From assembly GCA_000231825.2 (NCBI GenBank), contig JH720308.1, positions 706,483-770,482 of the forward strand: a stretch of 64,000 nucleotides of DNA, read 5' to 3'. The number at the start of each line of letters is the position of its first letter. The first letter of the stretch is position 1. This stretch comes from Tetrahymena elliotti 4EA. Lineage: Eukaryota > Ciliophora > Oligohymenophorea > Hymenostomatida > Tetrahymenidae. Shown here one piece after another: positions 1-14,815 of the stretch. Below the pieces are notes generated by a model. That model made no database searches and was not told where the DNA came from. It saw only the letters and a list, made by a program, of their open reading frames with translations. A program made the translations under genes and the position numbers.

Positions 1-955
1 ATCCAAATTGGTGATATGGAAAACAACGTTAATAATGACATTGATCAATAAGTAGAAATTATTGAAAGGGGTCAAAAATATGAAAGGTAATTTCTTAATT
101 CATTTAATATTTACCAAAATTCTAAAAATTTTTTTATTTTAAAGATTGAAAGAAATTCTTGGAACCATGAATAGATTTGATAAGACTATTATCTTTACTT
201 AAACTAAGAAAGATTGTGATGATCTCAACTAAGCTCTTCATAATGATAAAATCAGAAACGCTTGCATCCATGGTGACAAATCCCAAAGAGAAAGAGATAA
301 AGTTATGGATCTTTTCAAAACTGGTAGAGTTAACACTTTAATTGCAACTGATGTTGCTTCTAGAGGTCTTGATGTCAAGGATATTAAGTTAGTCATTAAC
401 TATGATTTCCCCAAGCAAATTGAAGATTACGTCCATAGAGTAGGTAGAACAGGAAGAGCAGGTGCTTAAGGTAAAGCTATTTCTTTCCTTGATGCATATG
501 AAGACAAGAAGATCTCCAAAGAATTAGTTGAAGTCTTGAAGTAGAACGATTAAGATGTTTCCTAAGAACTTCTTGAACTCTCTGAATCAAGTAAATTTAA
601 TATTTTACTCACATTATAATATTAATAAATACCTTTTTAATAAATAGACTACAAGGGTAATTACAGTAACAACTACAATAAGAACAGAGTCAATAAGCCC
701 TACGGTGGTGGATACAATAACAACAGAAATTATAACAACAATAACAATGAGATGGGTTTCAGAAACAACAACAATGGTTTCTCTAACAATAATTATCACA
801 ACAACAATGGTGGTGGTTACAGAAATCAATAAAACAGTAACGGATTCCAAAACAATAACTACAACCGCGACTTCCCTAAGAAATAGGACGATAACAATGG
901 TTCTGACTAATAACCCAAGAAGTTCGGTTTCTTCAACACTAAGAAAGAAAACTGA
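1..955 (+). CDS. DBP2: DEAD-box RNA helicase, DBP2/DDX5 type (3' part)
   Basis: ATP-dependent RNA helicase of the p68/DBP2 family, acting in RNA processing; the gene starts left of the window. Exons are 1-86, 145-590 and 648-955 (stop TGA 953-955); both introns are GT-AG and keep frame. The visible part is the RecA-like C-terminal domain: motif IV-like TIIFTQTKKD, motif [12 protein letters not shown] and motif [12 protein letters not shown], followed by the family-typical stretch ELVEVLKQNDQDVSQEL. The last exon is a Gly/Asn/Tyr/Arg-rich low-complexity tail, as in many DDX5 relatives and likely to bind RNA. Several in-frame TAA/TAG codons sit where Gln is expected. The DEAD and Walker motifs lie outside the window. 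Subfamily assignment rests on the C-terminal domain alone. Confidence 0.93.
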
Positions 956-3002
956 TTAAACAAAAAACAAACTCCTTCAATTTATTGATTTTATTTAAGA
1001 AAAAAAAGTCACCTTAAGCCAATTATTTTTAAAAAAATAAAATCATTAAATAAAACAAAAACCTCCTTTTGAGAAAGAATATTTAATATATATTAAAAAA
1101 TGAAAAATATAATAAATCTTTGAATTTTAATCACACATACATCTCTCTATCTATCTCTATCTGTTGATAGATAAGTGGCAAACGAGAAAAAAGCCATTTG
1201 CTATATTTCATTAGTAAGCGCGCTACTTTGCATTTAATTACCATTTATTTGATAGAATGTGAAACTAATATAAAATAGTCACTTTTTATACTTTTAACTC
1301 ACTTAACTCATAACCCCAATTGAATAGCATCTGAATTAACAATAACAACAAAAATGATAACATCTACTCATAAAACTTAAAACTATATCTCAGCACAAAA
1401 TTGAATATTAACCACTTAATAGAAATAAAATTATTAATTAAATTTATTTTATACTATGTCACATTTTATCATGAAATAGCAAAGAAACATCTAAACATTA
1501 CAAAACACACTCAATACTATACAAAATAATAACTATCAAGCAAAATATCTAATTCCTTAGAAATTTTAACCTGTTTATTAAATTTAAAGAATCCCAAAAA
1601 TAGAAATCTAATGAATAAATGAAGGATTTTCTACAGACAGATTCTAACTAGCTTTTCGTTATAGTATTCTAAAAAATAATTTATCAATTCAGTTTCATAG
1701 CAGAAAAATTATAGTAAATATTTACGAAATGGGAAGAGAGTGAGACAGTCAGGCAGACAGACCTTTTCAAATTTAAATTCTTTTTCCAGGACTTTTCAAC
1801 TGTTAATCTTAAAAAATAATATTTAAAATTAATTTAATAAATTAATCAATTAACCAAACATTAAAATAAATTGATCGATTTTTCCATTTAACATATGACC
1901 TAAAAAATTTTAACTTAATTATAATTTTGAATGACAAAAAACTATTAATCAATTAATCAGAAGCAGTCTTCTTTCAAAAATTAATTATTAAATATTATTT
2001 ATTAAAAAAGCAATAACTGTTTATAAATTATTTGCGCGTTTATTTATACATATTAGAGTTATATATTATCATAATATTCTTTCACTTTTATCCTAAAAAA
2101 ATTTCCTCTCAACAAATCATTTTTTATTCAAAAAACCTAATTTTTGAATACTTCAAAACTTTTCATTTAGTAATTAATTAATAAATTAATTTAGAATATT
2201 TATTTCACATTAAAATTATTCTGTCTAGATAGAGTAAATTAAATGTTTAATAAAGATAAAATATTATAACTATTGTTATTTAGACATGTAAAATTTGTGT
2301 ACGATTATTAATCATAATATCAAAAAATATTTATTCTTCTTTAGGAATATTTTTATCAACAAAAACTTTCATCTTAATTTGAGAAAATTAAATAATTTTA
2401 TTTGTTTAGATATTTCAAAATGAAAAAATGTATTTTACTGTAAAGCTATTCAATTTTTAACTGCTAAATTAAAATTTGCTTGATAATTATACAATTCTTC
2501 CAAAAGGCAAATCAATCTCACAAACATATTAAGTTTTAATAAAAAAATGGTTTTTAGATATTTATTTTTTCTTAAAATAATTGTTTTGGTTTTAAAAAAT
2601 AATTAAATAGAATATAAATTATTTTAATAGAGAAAAGTTAATTAAATAAAATTAATTTCTCTAAAATTTAAAATTTGATGAAATATTTAAGAAGAGTGTT
2701 GAAAAATATTGATCTATTTTTATAATATAAAATAAATTATGTGGTGATTACTAATAATACTGTTAAAAAAAAAATTTTCAATTAATAAAATTTCAAATAT
2801 TAACTGAAAGAAAGTTGATTTTAGACAAAACATTATAGCAAGCTTTAATAAAAAATGGAAATAAAAGTTTTGAATGAAGATAAAAATTTAGTTTTAAGGC
2901 TTCCCTTAAATAATAATGGTTAATAGAATTAGAGAATTCCTCCATTAATTTTAACATAAAGTAAATTTATTCTTCTTTTCAACATGAATAAATCATCATC
3001 AA
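956..3002. other. intergenic, no gene seen
   Basis: About 2 kb of very AT-rich DNA between the helicase and the calpain-like gene. The only distinct feature is a short TCTA/TCTC-type microsatellite near 1140-1165. I see no tRNA B-box, no snRNA and no open frame with coding composition on either strand. Confidence 0.6.
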
Positions 3003-5401
3003 ATGTATTCTTAATTACAAATAGAAATGATAAATAAAGAGATGTAGGATTCATTAAGAAATGAATAAAATGATAAATCGGAAATAGAAAAAGACTATTA
3101 ATATGACTAAGGTATTTAGTCTGCTAGATCAGTTATTATTAGCAATAGAGATATGGTAAAAATATAATATTTCAGTCATTTGATGCATTAAAATAATTTA
3201 AATTTTAGAGAGAAAGCATAAAAAGAGATTCTCTGAATGATTCTTAGTTATCAGCATCTTATGTCAAATTTAACTAAAAAGAAAATGTATCCTAAATGTA
3301 TTAATCACAAGTTCATAGATTCTCTTTTAACAGGCAATAATCAACAGCTGATCATTCAAGAATAACAAAATATCTTAAATCCTAGGCTCTTGAAAAAAGT
3401 TGTGCTAGCTCATAAAGTCATGAGACAAACGCTATATTCTCTCTTGACCATGTTTTACCTTCTTCAAATATGGAAACCAATAGATACACTGCCACTGATT
3501 TTGTGGAAATAAATTTAATAAACAAAGGTAAAATTGTTTAAAGCAATTCTTTAAAAATAGCTTCTTTAATCCTTATAAATTAGATGGTATCTTAAAAGAA
3601 TTAAGAGATTTAAAGTAAAGCAGAGAAAAATATGAAGACTAAATATTTTATCCTGATGATCATGCATTATTGGCTAGTGCAAAATATTCTTAATATATTT
3701 AATGGAAAGAGGATTTCTCATGGAAAAGAATTAAAGACTTATTTCCTAGATTCAAAGTAATTTTTCAAATAATTATTAATGAATTAAATTATTTTTTTAA
3801 ATAATAGTTTTAATTATTAAGTCCATTAAATTGTTAAACTTTGATTAAGCCAGGGTACATAGATATTCCTTATTTAACTACAGTCTTGAATATACTTAAA
3901 GAATATCCAAATAAGATTATGAGTATTATAGAAAATCAAACTTTAAATGATACTTGTTTATATTATGTAAGACTCTGCTTAGATGGTGTTTGGAAATATA
4001 TTACTGTTGATGATTTTATTCCTTGTGTTAGAAAATCTAAGATAACAAGAATAGAACCAGCATTTTTAGATCTTTGTCCAGTTTCGCTCTAAGTAAATTT
4101 AATAAAATTTTATTCACCTTACTTCAAAGAAAAATTATTAAATAGAGCTATGATGTATGGCCACACTTGTTGATGAAGGCCTATGCAAAATATTTAGGAG
4201 CATATGAATTAATTATGGAAGGAAATGTTGAAGAAACATTAAGAGATTTTACAGGTAAATTATTATTTTCAATTAAAACAAATTTAATATCATTTAATAT
4301 TAAAGGTGCTCCTATTGAAAGAGTGTCCACTAGTGATGAAAAATTACAACAAATAGTTTCATAATCTTTGGATAGAAAGTTTATAGTTTTAGCTTAACCT
4401 TCTTCTGATTTAGATTATGAAATATAAGAAGTTTCAGGAATTAAAATAAATAATTCATATCCAGTTACAAATATTTTAGTTTTATAAGGGGAATCTGTAT
4501 ATGAAATAAAAGTATAATATTTATTTAATTCATAAAGAAATAAATCCTATCTGATGTCTTTATTTTAATATTTTAAAAGGATTTTTAAGGAACTTGTTCA
4601 TGGAATGACCCTGAATTATTTGAAAATTTTAAAGAAGATGATTTGAGAGCTTTATAGATTGGAATTAAATAGAATGTATTTTATATGAAAAAGGCTGATT
4701 TTATGAGAGTTTTTAGTAGTATTTCTATTTGCAAGACTAATGACACCTTTTATTACAACTCTACCCCAGTCAGACATGTCAAAGATAGATATAGTGTTAA
4801 GAAGTTCACCTTATAGCAGAAGAGTTTATGCTTTTTTGAATTAAATTAAAAAGACTATAGATTGTTTCGCTAGAGTGACTATAATTATATATAAGGAAGA
4901 ATTATGATATTAAAAAAATATGACAGAGAAAACTTTGAGTTTGTTGAAGGAACATGGGGAGTATCAAGAAATATTTCCATAGAAATAAATCTAGATGAGG
5001 GAGATTATTATATTGTTAGCATACTTGATTATGAAAATAGTCCTGTTGATGTGGTACTTTCATATTATGGTGAATAGCCTGTCAGCTTACAAAAAGTTAA
5101 TTTTAAAAAGGAGCCTGATATTTTAGAAAAAGCCTTGCAATAAATGTGCTATGATAAAGGTTAAAAAAAAGATTTGACCTAAGATATTCACCTTTATTAA
5201 GTGGTTGAGGATAGGGTAGGATTGATTACTTATTTTTATGAAAACATAAGTTCATATGATTCTTAAAACATGTTAGTTGATTTAGATTTAGATGAGGAAT
5301 AAGTAGTGCCTTTAACTACTTTACCTGATAACAAATTGGAATTAAAACCCCTTTCTAATTAGATTTTTATATGGAAAATTAAAAACTTAGAAAAATAGTG
5401 A
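3003..5401 (+). CDS. calpain-like protein, predicted catalytically inactive
   Basis: Seven exons: 3003-3155, 3209-3527, 3584-3756, 3808-4092, 4146-4254, 4306-4511, 4580-5401. All phases agree, giving 688 aa; the start is the first ATG after an in-frame TGA. About residues 200-440 match the calpain protease core: W-K-R-I near 204, the VDDFIP strand after a GxW turn, and WPHLLMKAYAKYLGAYE followed by FTG, which is a calpain hallmark. About 480-620 resemble the calpain C2-like domain. The catalytic Cys region (normally GxxGDCW) reads PGYIDIPYL. The His position (GHAY) reads NNSY. The Asn position (NPWG) reads QGTCSWND. Cys, His and Asn are thus all absent by my alignment. The family is Ca-dependent cysteine protease; I infer a non-enzymatic role. 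The N-terminal 200 residues are Q/N/S-rich and unrecognised. Confidence 0.85.
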
Positions 5402-7100
5402 AATTATATAAAAAATTGAAATAATTAATTAATTTATTGTCTAAACTAATTTTATTTATTATTACTGTATATTATTTTTTTAGTTAATTTTAGATTTCTC
5501 TGAAACGAAACAATTAAAATCCGTTCTGACGTTTAGTTTATTTTCATACATTTTTAATAATTAATTTCTGATAATTTTTTGTTAAAAATTATTTACAAAA
5601 TTTGAATTTTTTTGAAAATTAGCAAAATTACTTTAAAATTTCCACAAATTTATTTTATTAATAATTTTATAATTGTCTGAGATTGAAAATTTTATTAAAA
5701 AAATTGCACATCACCTTAAGAGTGAGTATCAAGAATAAACTAATTATTAAGTTGAATTTTTGATTAATAATTTATAATGAGTTTTTCCAAATTTTTAATT
5801 AATCATTATTGAGAAAAATAAAAGAAATAATAATGATTAAAAAAGATTTTCTTTTATTATTTTTATCCTTCGTTCTTTCTTTCTACTTTAATTTCTTGTT
5901 AAATTTTTTTTATTTTTGCTATTTTAGATTTTCTTTCTTTCTCTTTCAAAATTGCATAAAAATTACAAAGTTTATTTTGTCATTACTTTTTATGTAATTA
6001 AATTTTTTACTATACATTCGAGCCATTTTTTTAATACCAAAGTTTGTTTATAAAATAAATTTTAATGATTTTTTTTCACAAGTAGGTATTTATTATCTGA
6101 GATAAAATTTCTTACACTACATCAAAAAATTTTAAGAATTCTAGATATTTTAATTCCAACAAAATAGTATTTACTTATTTTTTTCTAATACCTTTCGAAT
6201 AAATTACAAATTCAAGTAAGGCCATTGATTGAAATATAAAGGAAAAGATGCTTAAATGTGGTAATTTGAAATTCATTTATCAATTAAAATTTATTACGCT
6301 ATTTTGAAAGGGGATCTTAGTGTTTAAGGCTTAATAATTTTATGCTAAACCATTATTCCTTAGGTATATTGATATTATTGTAGATATATTTTTTTGTATG
6401 ATCTCTTTATTCTTTTTGTTGGTTGAGATTAAGTATAAAATTAAGAGATTTTATATTAATGAGGAAATAATATTGTTAAGTTTAAATTAATTGTTACCAA
6501 AAAAAGAATACATTTTTGTTGAATAAGATAAATGATTCTCACAGATGAATAATTTATTTATAAAAAAATGTAAGCGTGCCTTTCACTTAATTGAGAGAGA
6601 TATATGAATTGAAAATGAATTTCTAAAAAAGAAAAATACAGATTAGTCATTTTGAAGATAAATAAATTTAATTAAAACTATCCATACATTGAATGCATGG
6701 CTAAAAGCAGATGATATTGATTGTAATCTAAGTGATATTAATTAATTTGTGCTTTTTTTCTCTATCATCTGAATAAATCTAATAATTACCTTTGATCTAG
6801 CTAAGGATTTATTTTGATCAAAATTAGAGTGGGTAATAAAACTATTTGATAATTAAAATTACACAATTTTATTGAACCTAATCTTTCTCCCATTCAAATT
6901 AACATTGAATATGATTAATTAAAGCTAAATACATTGCTTTTATAGAAATCCTTTATTAATAATTTGATTTAATGTTAAATCCAATGAACAACATTTATCG
7001 AAGAGCATTAAGAAATCCATCCTTAAAATAATTATTTGTAAAATCTGATATATTTAATAAATAATAATAAAGATTAATAAAATTCTGAAAGATAAGTCAA
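5402..7100. other. intergenic, no gene seen
   Basis: AT-rich spacer. An open frame at 5809-5997 encodes a Phe/Leu/Lys-only string typical of translated poly-AT. A short Asp-rich open piece near 6700-6770 is too brief to call. No RNA gene is recognised. Confidence 0.55.
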
Positions 7101-10100
7101 ATGAAAAGTGCTAAAACTATCACTATGATGGCGCTCATACTTGCCATCACAGCCAGTTTTTCCTATGGCTGGATTCATACCCATTATTACCCAACTAAAA
7201 CAGATGTTTTAGGACCTGCCAGCAGAACCTTCCTTACCATGAAGGCCTTCACTGATTTAATTTTACAAAATATGGTTCTCCATCAATTCGACCCTAACTT
7301 CACCAATATTGCTATTGCCAGTATGGATCATGTCTACAACGGAGTTCCCATTCAATTCTAGCTCTATATGAAATCAGCTAAGGTTGATCCTGAATAAACT
7401 AGCATTACTTAAACTAACAATACCTATGTTATTAATTCTAAGAACGTTAACTTCGATTTACAATTACACTTGACTGTCAATGGAAGAAACTACGACATCC
7501 CTGCCCATACCAACAACGCTGAATTCTCAATTCACTTTGAAATGGGATTTAACGAGTAAGGTCTCATTTACGTTAACTCCACTAACACTGATATTGATGT
7601 TAAGACTTACACTATCCCTGCTGGCTTCTTTGACCCTGAACTTGATAAGACTTCTGCTATCGTTGAACTTCCTCTTCCTGAAGAATTAAGTAAACTACCC
7701 TTTGAATCTTTTTAATAGATTGAAGATTTATAATTTCAATCAAATGTTTTTTTTTATGATATGATGACTAAATTAAATCCAATAAATAATTCACTTGATC
7801 TAAAAATTTTTGTGGTAATCTGTCTGCAAATAGATTTACTTTATTAATAAAATTAATTTGTAACCTTATTGAACATTTTTAATTGAATTAATTTTACTTA
7901 ATTAATATAGAACACATTCCTCTTGATGCTCTCATGTCCGTCATCACTGCTTCTTTTGAAGACTAATTAACAGTAATTTTAAGAGGTTGGTTAACTGATA
8001 TCTAGGTATATGACACTATCTCCTTGGACCGTAACTTCACTAACTTACCTTCCATGGCTGGTGGAAAAGTTATGATTGAAAGAAATATGTACTTCTATAA
8101 CAATCAAGCTCCCAAGTCTAGACCTAACATTGCTCCTCCTACTGTCTTCCCTAAGCGAGACGATCTTTCTCACAAATAAGAAGAAACTTTGATGGTTAAT
8201 GAATATTTCTTCAACTCTCTCTTCTATGCTATGCACGACGCCAATATGGTAAATAGATATTTTTTGTTTAAATTGATTATTAAAAAAATTAGAAATTTTT
8301 ATTAAATTTAATCTATTTTAATTAATTAGCTTTAATTCACCCTCAACAACAATAACATTCCTATCGAATCTAAGTAAAAATTGACTGTTTACTAACTTGA
8401 TCGTTTAATTCCTGGCTTAAAGCAATAATTCGTTTACGATTTACCTATGATTGCTACTTTTAAGACTTTGGCTCACCCCAAGACAACCATCATGGGTGAA
8501 GTCTTCTTCTTAAGAGAACCCAAGGTTATGACCAAGGTTGAATTAGAAATGAGTCTCTTTGTTGATCATCCCAATGAAGGTTAAGTCTTAGTTGGTACTT
8601 TTGAAATTATCTCCTATGTTGAATTATCTATGAGAATCGATATCAACCAAGTAACAAAATAATCTCTTAAGTGATATAATTTATTAATTATTTTTGAAAT
8701 ATTTTTTAGCTTTTCTTATACTTTGATGGTGTCCAAGTCCAAGATTTCAAGATTTCCAAGCAAGGTTTATAAAATGTCAGCTTAGATGGTGATAGAATTA
8801 AGAATGCTGTTCACAGACTCTTCTTAATTTCTATTCCTAGACTCACCAACTTCTTGATGTTGTCCCACGGTATTAAGCTCATGCCCTTCGATAACGTTGA
8901 ATTAATCAACAGCAACACCGATATTGCTCCTAATCACATTTCTACTCAAACTGATCTCTTCATTTTCGATATTAACAAGAATCCTATCTAATCCTTCCCT
9001 GCTATGAAACTCAGAGTCTAAAACAGACTTTTTGATAAGCTTAAGGATTATCTTCTTTAACACTTAATTGCTGAAGTTAACGGTATGAGATTCCCTGACT
9101 AATACTTAGGTTCTAAATTGGGTTGCCATGTTACTGCCTAAGATTTACATATTCCTCAATTCTCTATTGATATTGCCAATACCTATTTCAGAGGAAATGA
9201 TTTGGGTAACTTCAACATCCATATCTCTCATTTCAAGATTGAAGGTGCTGGTAGAGTTAGAGCTGAAGAAAGAATTAAAATCTTATTCTTAAAGTTCAAG
9301 CTTTTCTCTGTAAAACTTATTTAATATTTTTAAATTTTATTAACTTTATTTTTAATTTTTAGATTACTGTTGGTTTAGACGTTGTTTCTAACTTAACTAG
9401 TTTCGATGCTAGCGTTAAGGTTGATTTAGACTAAAATGGTTAATTAAGAGCCTTACTTTAAAATATTAACATTAATTGGGACTTCTCTTTCCATCTTAGA
9501 GGCGGTTTCTGGGCTAAGATTGTTGATTTCGTTATTCACCACATCGGTCTCCACAATACAATCAGAAATATGGTTCTCAACAAGATGAGAGGTATTGTTA
9601 CTAACATGATCCAAAATGCTTTAACCAAGGCTCTTCAAAGAGAATTAGTTTTGAACTTCGGTAACAACTTATCTCTTGACCTTAAGTTAACTAGTACTCC
9701 TGCTGTTAACTCCCAATTCGTTGAATTCTAATCTGCTTTCTTCTTCACTCCTTCCAACACTCTTGAAAGACCTCCCTTCAATCCTCCTATTCTCCCTGAA
9801 ATTTCCACCAATAACAATGATATTGAACTCATGATTCACGAATACACTCTTAACTCTGCTGGTTACTTCGCTTTCGTTCAAGATAAGCTTGACTTTACTA
9901 TCACCCATGAAATGCTCTAATAAGACAATAAATTCAACTTTACTGCTGAAGCTTTCAAGTGGACTATTCCTGGTGTCTACAGAAAATTCGGAAAGGATGC
10001 TAAGATGAACTTAGGTATTGAATCCTTATTCTATCCTTCTATTAAGATTCAAACTAACAAGCTCTCTGGTAATATTGCAGCTCTTTTGGATCTTTAAGTT

Positions 10101-10543
10101 AGAAAGCCCCAATTTGATGCTGAAGGTAACTAATTAGAAGATGAAATCTATTCTGCCATCACCATTGATTGTGAACTCGATATTGCTGCTAAGATTTACG
10201 AAGAAAATCAAGTCCTCAAATTCGCCATTGAAAAAATTAACTTCTCCAAGCTTGAGGTAATTAAAAATATAATTTTTTTAATGATAGACTTAATAATATT
10301 CTTTAATAATTAAAATAGGCATTTGGTGCTGAAGTTGAACCTGGTATCCTCTTCAGATTCTTAGGACATTCTACTGTTAACACTGTCTTAAATCTTGCTA
10401 TTCCCTTCCTTAACGATCACTTATTCGCCAACAAGGGTATCGACTTAAATAAAATCGTTGTTAAGAATGTTCAAGTTTCAAACATTATAACTAGCTTAAA
10501 TGAAGGTTACATTTACATCGGTACTGATGCTGACCTCATTTGA
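7101..10543 (+). CDS. secreted BPI/LBP-family lipid-binding protein, two BPI units in tandem
   Basis: Six exons: 7101-7689, 7911-8248, 8330-8650, 8710-9309, 9363-10256, 10319-10543. Phases all agree, giving 988 aa. The N-terminus (MKSAKTITMMALILAITASF) is a signal peptide, and there is no membrane anchor. BPI/LBP/PLUNC proteins are boomerang-shaped carriers of lipids or LPS, usually about 450-480 aa. Here two such units follow each other. Unit 1 is about 30-500, with NEYFFNSLFYAMHDANML near 290 and ending NTDIAPNHISTQTDLFIF. Unit 2 is about 505-988, with EYTLNSAGYFAFVQDKLDF near 776 and ending GYIYIGTDADL. The two landmarks are the start and end of the BPI C-terminal barrel. Codons are rich in C-ending synonyms (AAC, TTC, CTC), unlike the low-expression neighbours, suggesting strong expression. 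It is convergent with the choline kinase gene. Confidence 0.85.
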
Positions 10544-12285
10544 AAAATCCTAATAAAAAAATAATAATTTTGACATTATCTTTATTAAAGTGTGTGTCTT
10601 ATATATTAGTAATTACAATTTAACAAATAAATATGACTACCTTTACTACTAAAACCTGATGAATAGATAAAAACTCCTTTTTTCATGTTTCAAATTTTTT
10701 TAACATTTCCAAATCATAATTTTTAATAATAAGATAAACGATTCGATATGTTTCTAGAAAAAAGAAACAATTAATACTCTTCAAAGAAAAAATAAAATTG
10801 TAACTTTTCTTACATCTTTTTTACAATTTTTTTATGTACTATTTGTCTAAAATTGCTAAAAAAATATGTATCTAGAAAAATAATGATCTATTTAAAAAAT
10901 TTTAAATTAAAATTAAGTTTTTACCATTATAAGCTTTAGTAATATAAAAATAATCATAAATATTAAAAATAATTGTAGCTTTATTTCCAAATCTTTAAAG
11001 AATGAAAAATATTTTTCACTACTTTTTTAATTAAAATCTTCAATATTAATAATCAATATTCGTTGGTTATTTTTGTTAATTTATATATAAAAAGAAATAA
11101 TTTGTTTTATTCTTATTAAATTCAAATTAAAATATTCTTAGTTCTAGTATTGTACCTTAAACAATCCTATGTTTTTTTTGGTTGATAATATTTATTTCTA
11201 GTATCATTTATAGGAAAAATAATAGTTTGATGATTGGGTTTGAAATAATCTTTACCAGAAAAATGATACCTATTTTACAACTCAAAATAATAAATTAGTT
11301 TGGAGAAAATGAACAAATGTTTTTTACTAAACTTATTTATTCAAAATTATTATTTTCATAAATTAATTAATTTTTTATCTATTTTTTTATATATCATTTT
11401 TATATTTAGGTTTTTCCCATATTTTAAACAATTTTTTTAAAAAAAGTAAAAAAACTTTTTGAAGATTCGTTTAACTATTGAAATAGAAAAAGGATAATTT
11501 GTCTTAAATTAATTTTATTTATTCACTCATCTAAAGAAATTATTAAAAAATAAAATTGTTCTCTTTCATATTTGATGATTATTAAGCTTAAAGTAAAATA
11601 TCACATAACAATGTTAACCATAAAAATGTTTGATTTTATAAAAGTAAATGATTAAAAAATTAGATTATTTTCTAATTCAAGCATATGTTTTTAGTAACGT
11701 ATTTTTTAAATGGCGATATAGAGATAGAAAAAGATGTTTTAATTGATTTATTATGAGTTAAATAAAGATTAGGGATCATTTTAAAAAGTTTCTGTATTAA
11801 CTAATCTATATATAGTATTTTTTGAGATTATATAATTAATACTGGTGATAATGGATCAACATTAGATTTTAATGAAACAAAAATTATAAAAATTTTGATT
11901 TTTCCCACGAATTATCGCTTGAATTAGATTAAATTTCTTTTCTAATTCAATTTAATTCGAACTAAATAAGGAAAAGTGAAAAAGTTGAAATTTGACAGAT
12001 GAAAGATTTTGAAAAACAGAAAAGTTAAAATCAGGGTTACAGAAATATTTAAAATGGATGTGTGTATGTATTTATAGATATAATATTAAATATGTTAATT
12101 TTTTTAATAGGTTATTATAATAAGATTAATTTTTCTTTATTTATAGTATAGTTTTTTATTGATTATTTGTTAAAATGTTAGTATAAATATCAGTGAAGAT
12201 GATCGATATGAAAGTTAATCACAATTTAAGATTCTTTGTATTACTTTTTATCTTAAAATCATGATTCACTTTTCATTCAATTAAT
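10544..12285. other. intergenic between convergent genes
   Basis: About 1.7 kb of AT-rich sequence between two convergent genes, so it holds two 3' regions. I see no coding composition, RNA gene or repeat. Confidence 0.6.
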
Positions 12286-13452
<1,167 letters not shown>

Positions 13453-14815
13453 TTTTACTTAAGATACTATTTAAAAGTTAAAATTTGAATGATCTTGTTT
13501 GTGATTGATTGCTTTTTTTGGAATATATTCCTTTTTTAGCTATTTTTTGTTTAACGAGTATTTAATTGCTTTTTTTAGGTTAGAAATTTTTTATAGAAAT
13601 AAAGAGTATATGGCTGGCTTTAAATAACAGGATATATTGAAAATTTAAGACCTAAGTTCTATTTAAATAATTTAAACAAAAAATTTGTAAATTTCTTTTT
13701 TTAATCAAAAAATTTTTTAATTCAGATAAATAATGAATGTGCTGTTTAATAATACTATAAAAGTTATAAGCCTAAAATAGAATCAAAAATTTGCATGAAT
13801 TCAATAAATACCTTGCGTGTCTAACTTTTATTAACTTTCTTTTATTCCATCAAATGGTTTACTTTTTGTTAAGTTGATATGTCATTAAAATTAATATTAT
13901 TAATATACACATAAGTTGAATTTTACTTTTAATTTATGGAATAATTTGATTGATATTATCAGCCTTAACTTGACAAAGAATTTTCGAAATTCTAAATTTA
14001 AATTAATTGAATAACTCACACATCAATAATATTTGATTAATGTTCATTTTGACAATTGTTTCCTCTTTTTTCATCGTCACTTAATAACTTGCGTCTTAAA
14101 ACTTACATTTTTTATAAACAAAATATTGTTCTAAACATTTCAAAACCCAAAAAAATATCTACGATGCAAAAATGAATTTGTCGTTTCTTTTGTTATCAAA
14201 TCAGGTAAAAATAGTCTTCTTGAAATAAAAAAGTAATATAAAAAACGTATGTCTATTTTCTCTCAAGCAATTAATTACTTTTTAGTTTTAATTAAATAGA
14301 AAAGTTATTTGAAGTAAAGAAGTTGAGGAATTACTAATTAGCTAAATCAAAACTGGTATTTCTTCTCAATTATTTCTTGAACAAAAGTGCGCACTTGCAA
14401 AAAAAATTTCAATTCTTTTCTAATTTTGAATTTTCCCACACAAAAACAAAGAAATGTGACAGATAGCTAGTTATTAAAAAAGTAATTCTATTATTTTTAA
14501 AGTACTCCTACACTTAAATTTTTAAGTGTTTTTATTACAGTATTTGATAAAAAAATAGAACAAAAGTATAAATTTTCTTAAAATTCAATGAGTTCAAAAA
14601 TATAATAAGGAGAGACATATTTAGAATTACAGAATCTTAAATACATTTTTAAAGATATTATCAAAATAACATTTGATTCAACCAGATAGACAAATTAAAT
14701 GGTTTAATTGAAAAATTTATTTTTCTGGAAAAAGATATGCCCATACCAGTAATTGAAATAACGAATAAATAAAATAAATTATTTTCAAGTTTTAAGTTTT
14801 GTCAAATATCTTTAA
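13453..14815. other. intergenic, no gene seen
   Basis: AT-rich spacer upstream of the choline kinase and downstream of the Nudix gene, so it should contain the kinase promoter. No TATA-like element can be singled out in such AT-rich DNA, and no gene is seen. Confidence 0.55.

Noticed and set aside
614..959. Overlapping short open frames on both strands near the helicase C-terminus.
   Set aside because: They are other-frame readings of the Asn/Gly-rich helicase tail (exon 648-955).
5809..5997. Open frame of 62 codons with an ATG.
   Set aside because: Composition is Phe/Leu/Lys from poly-AT; no homology or conserved feature.
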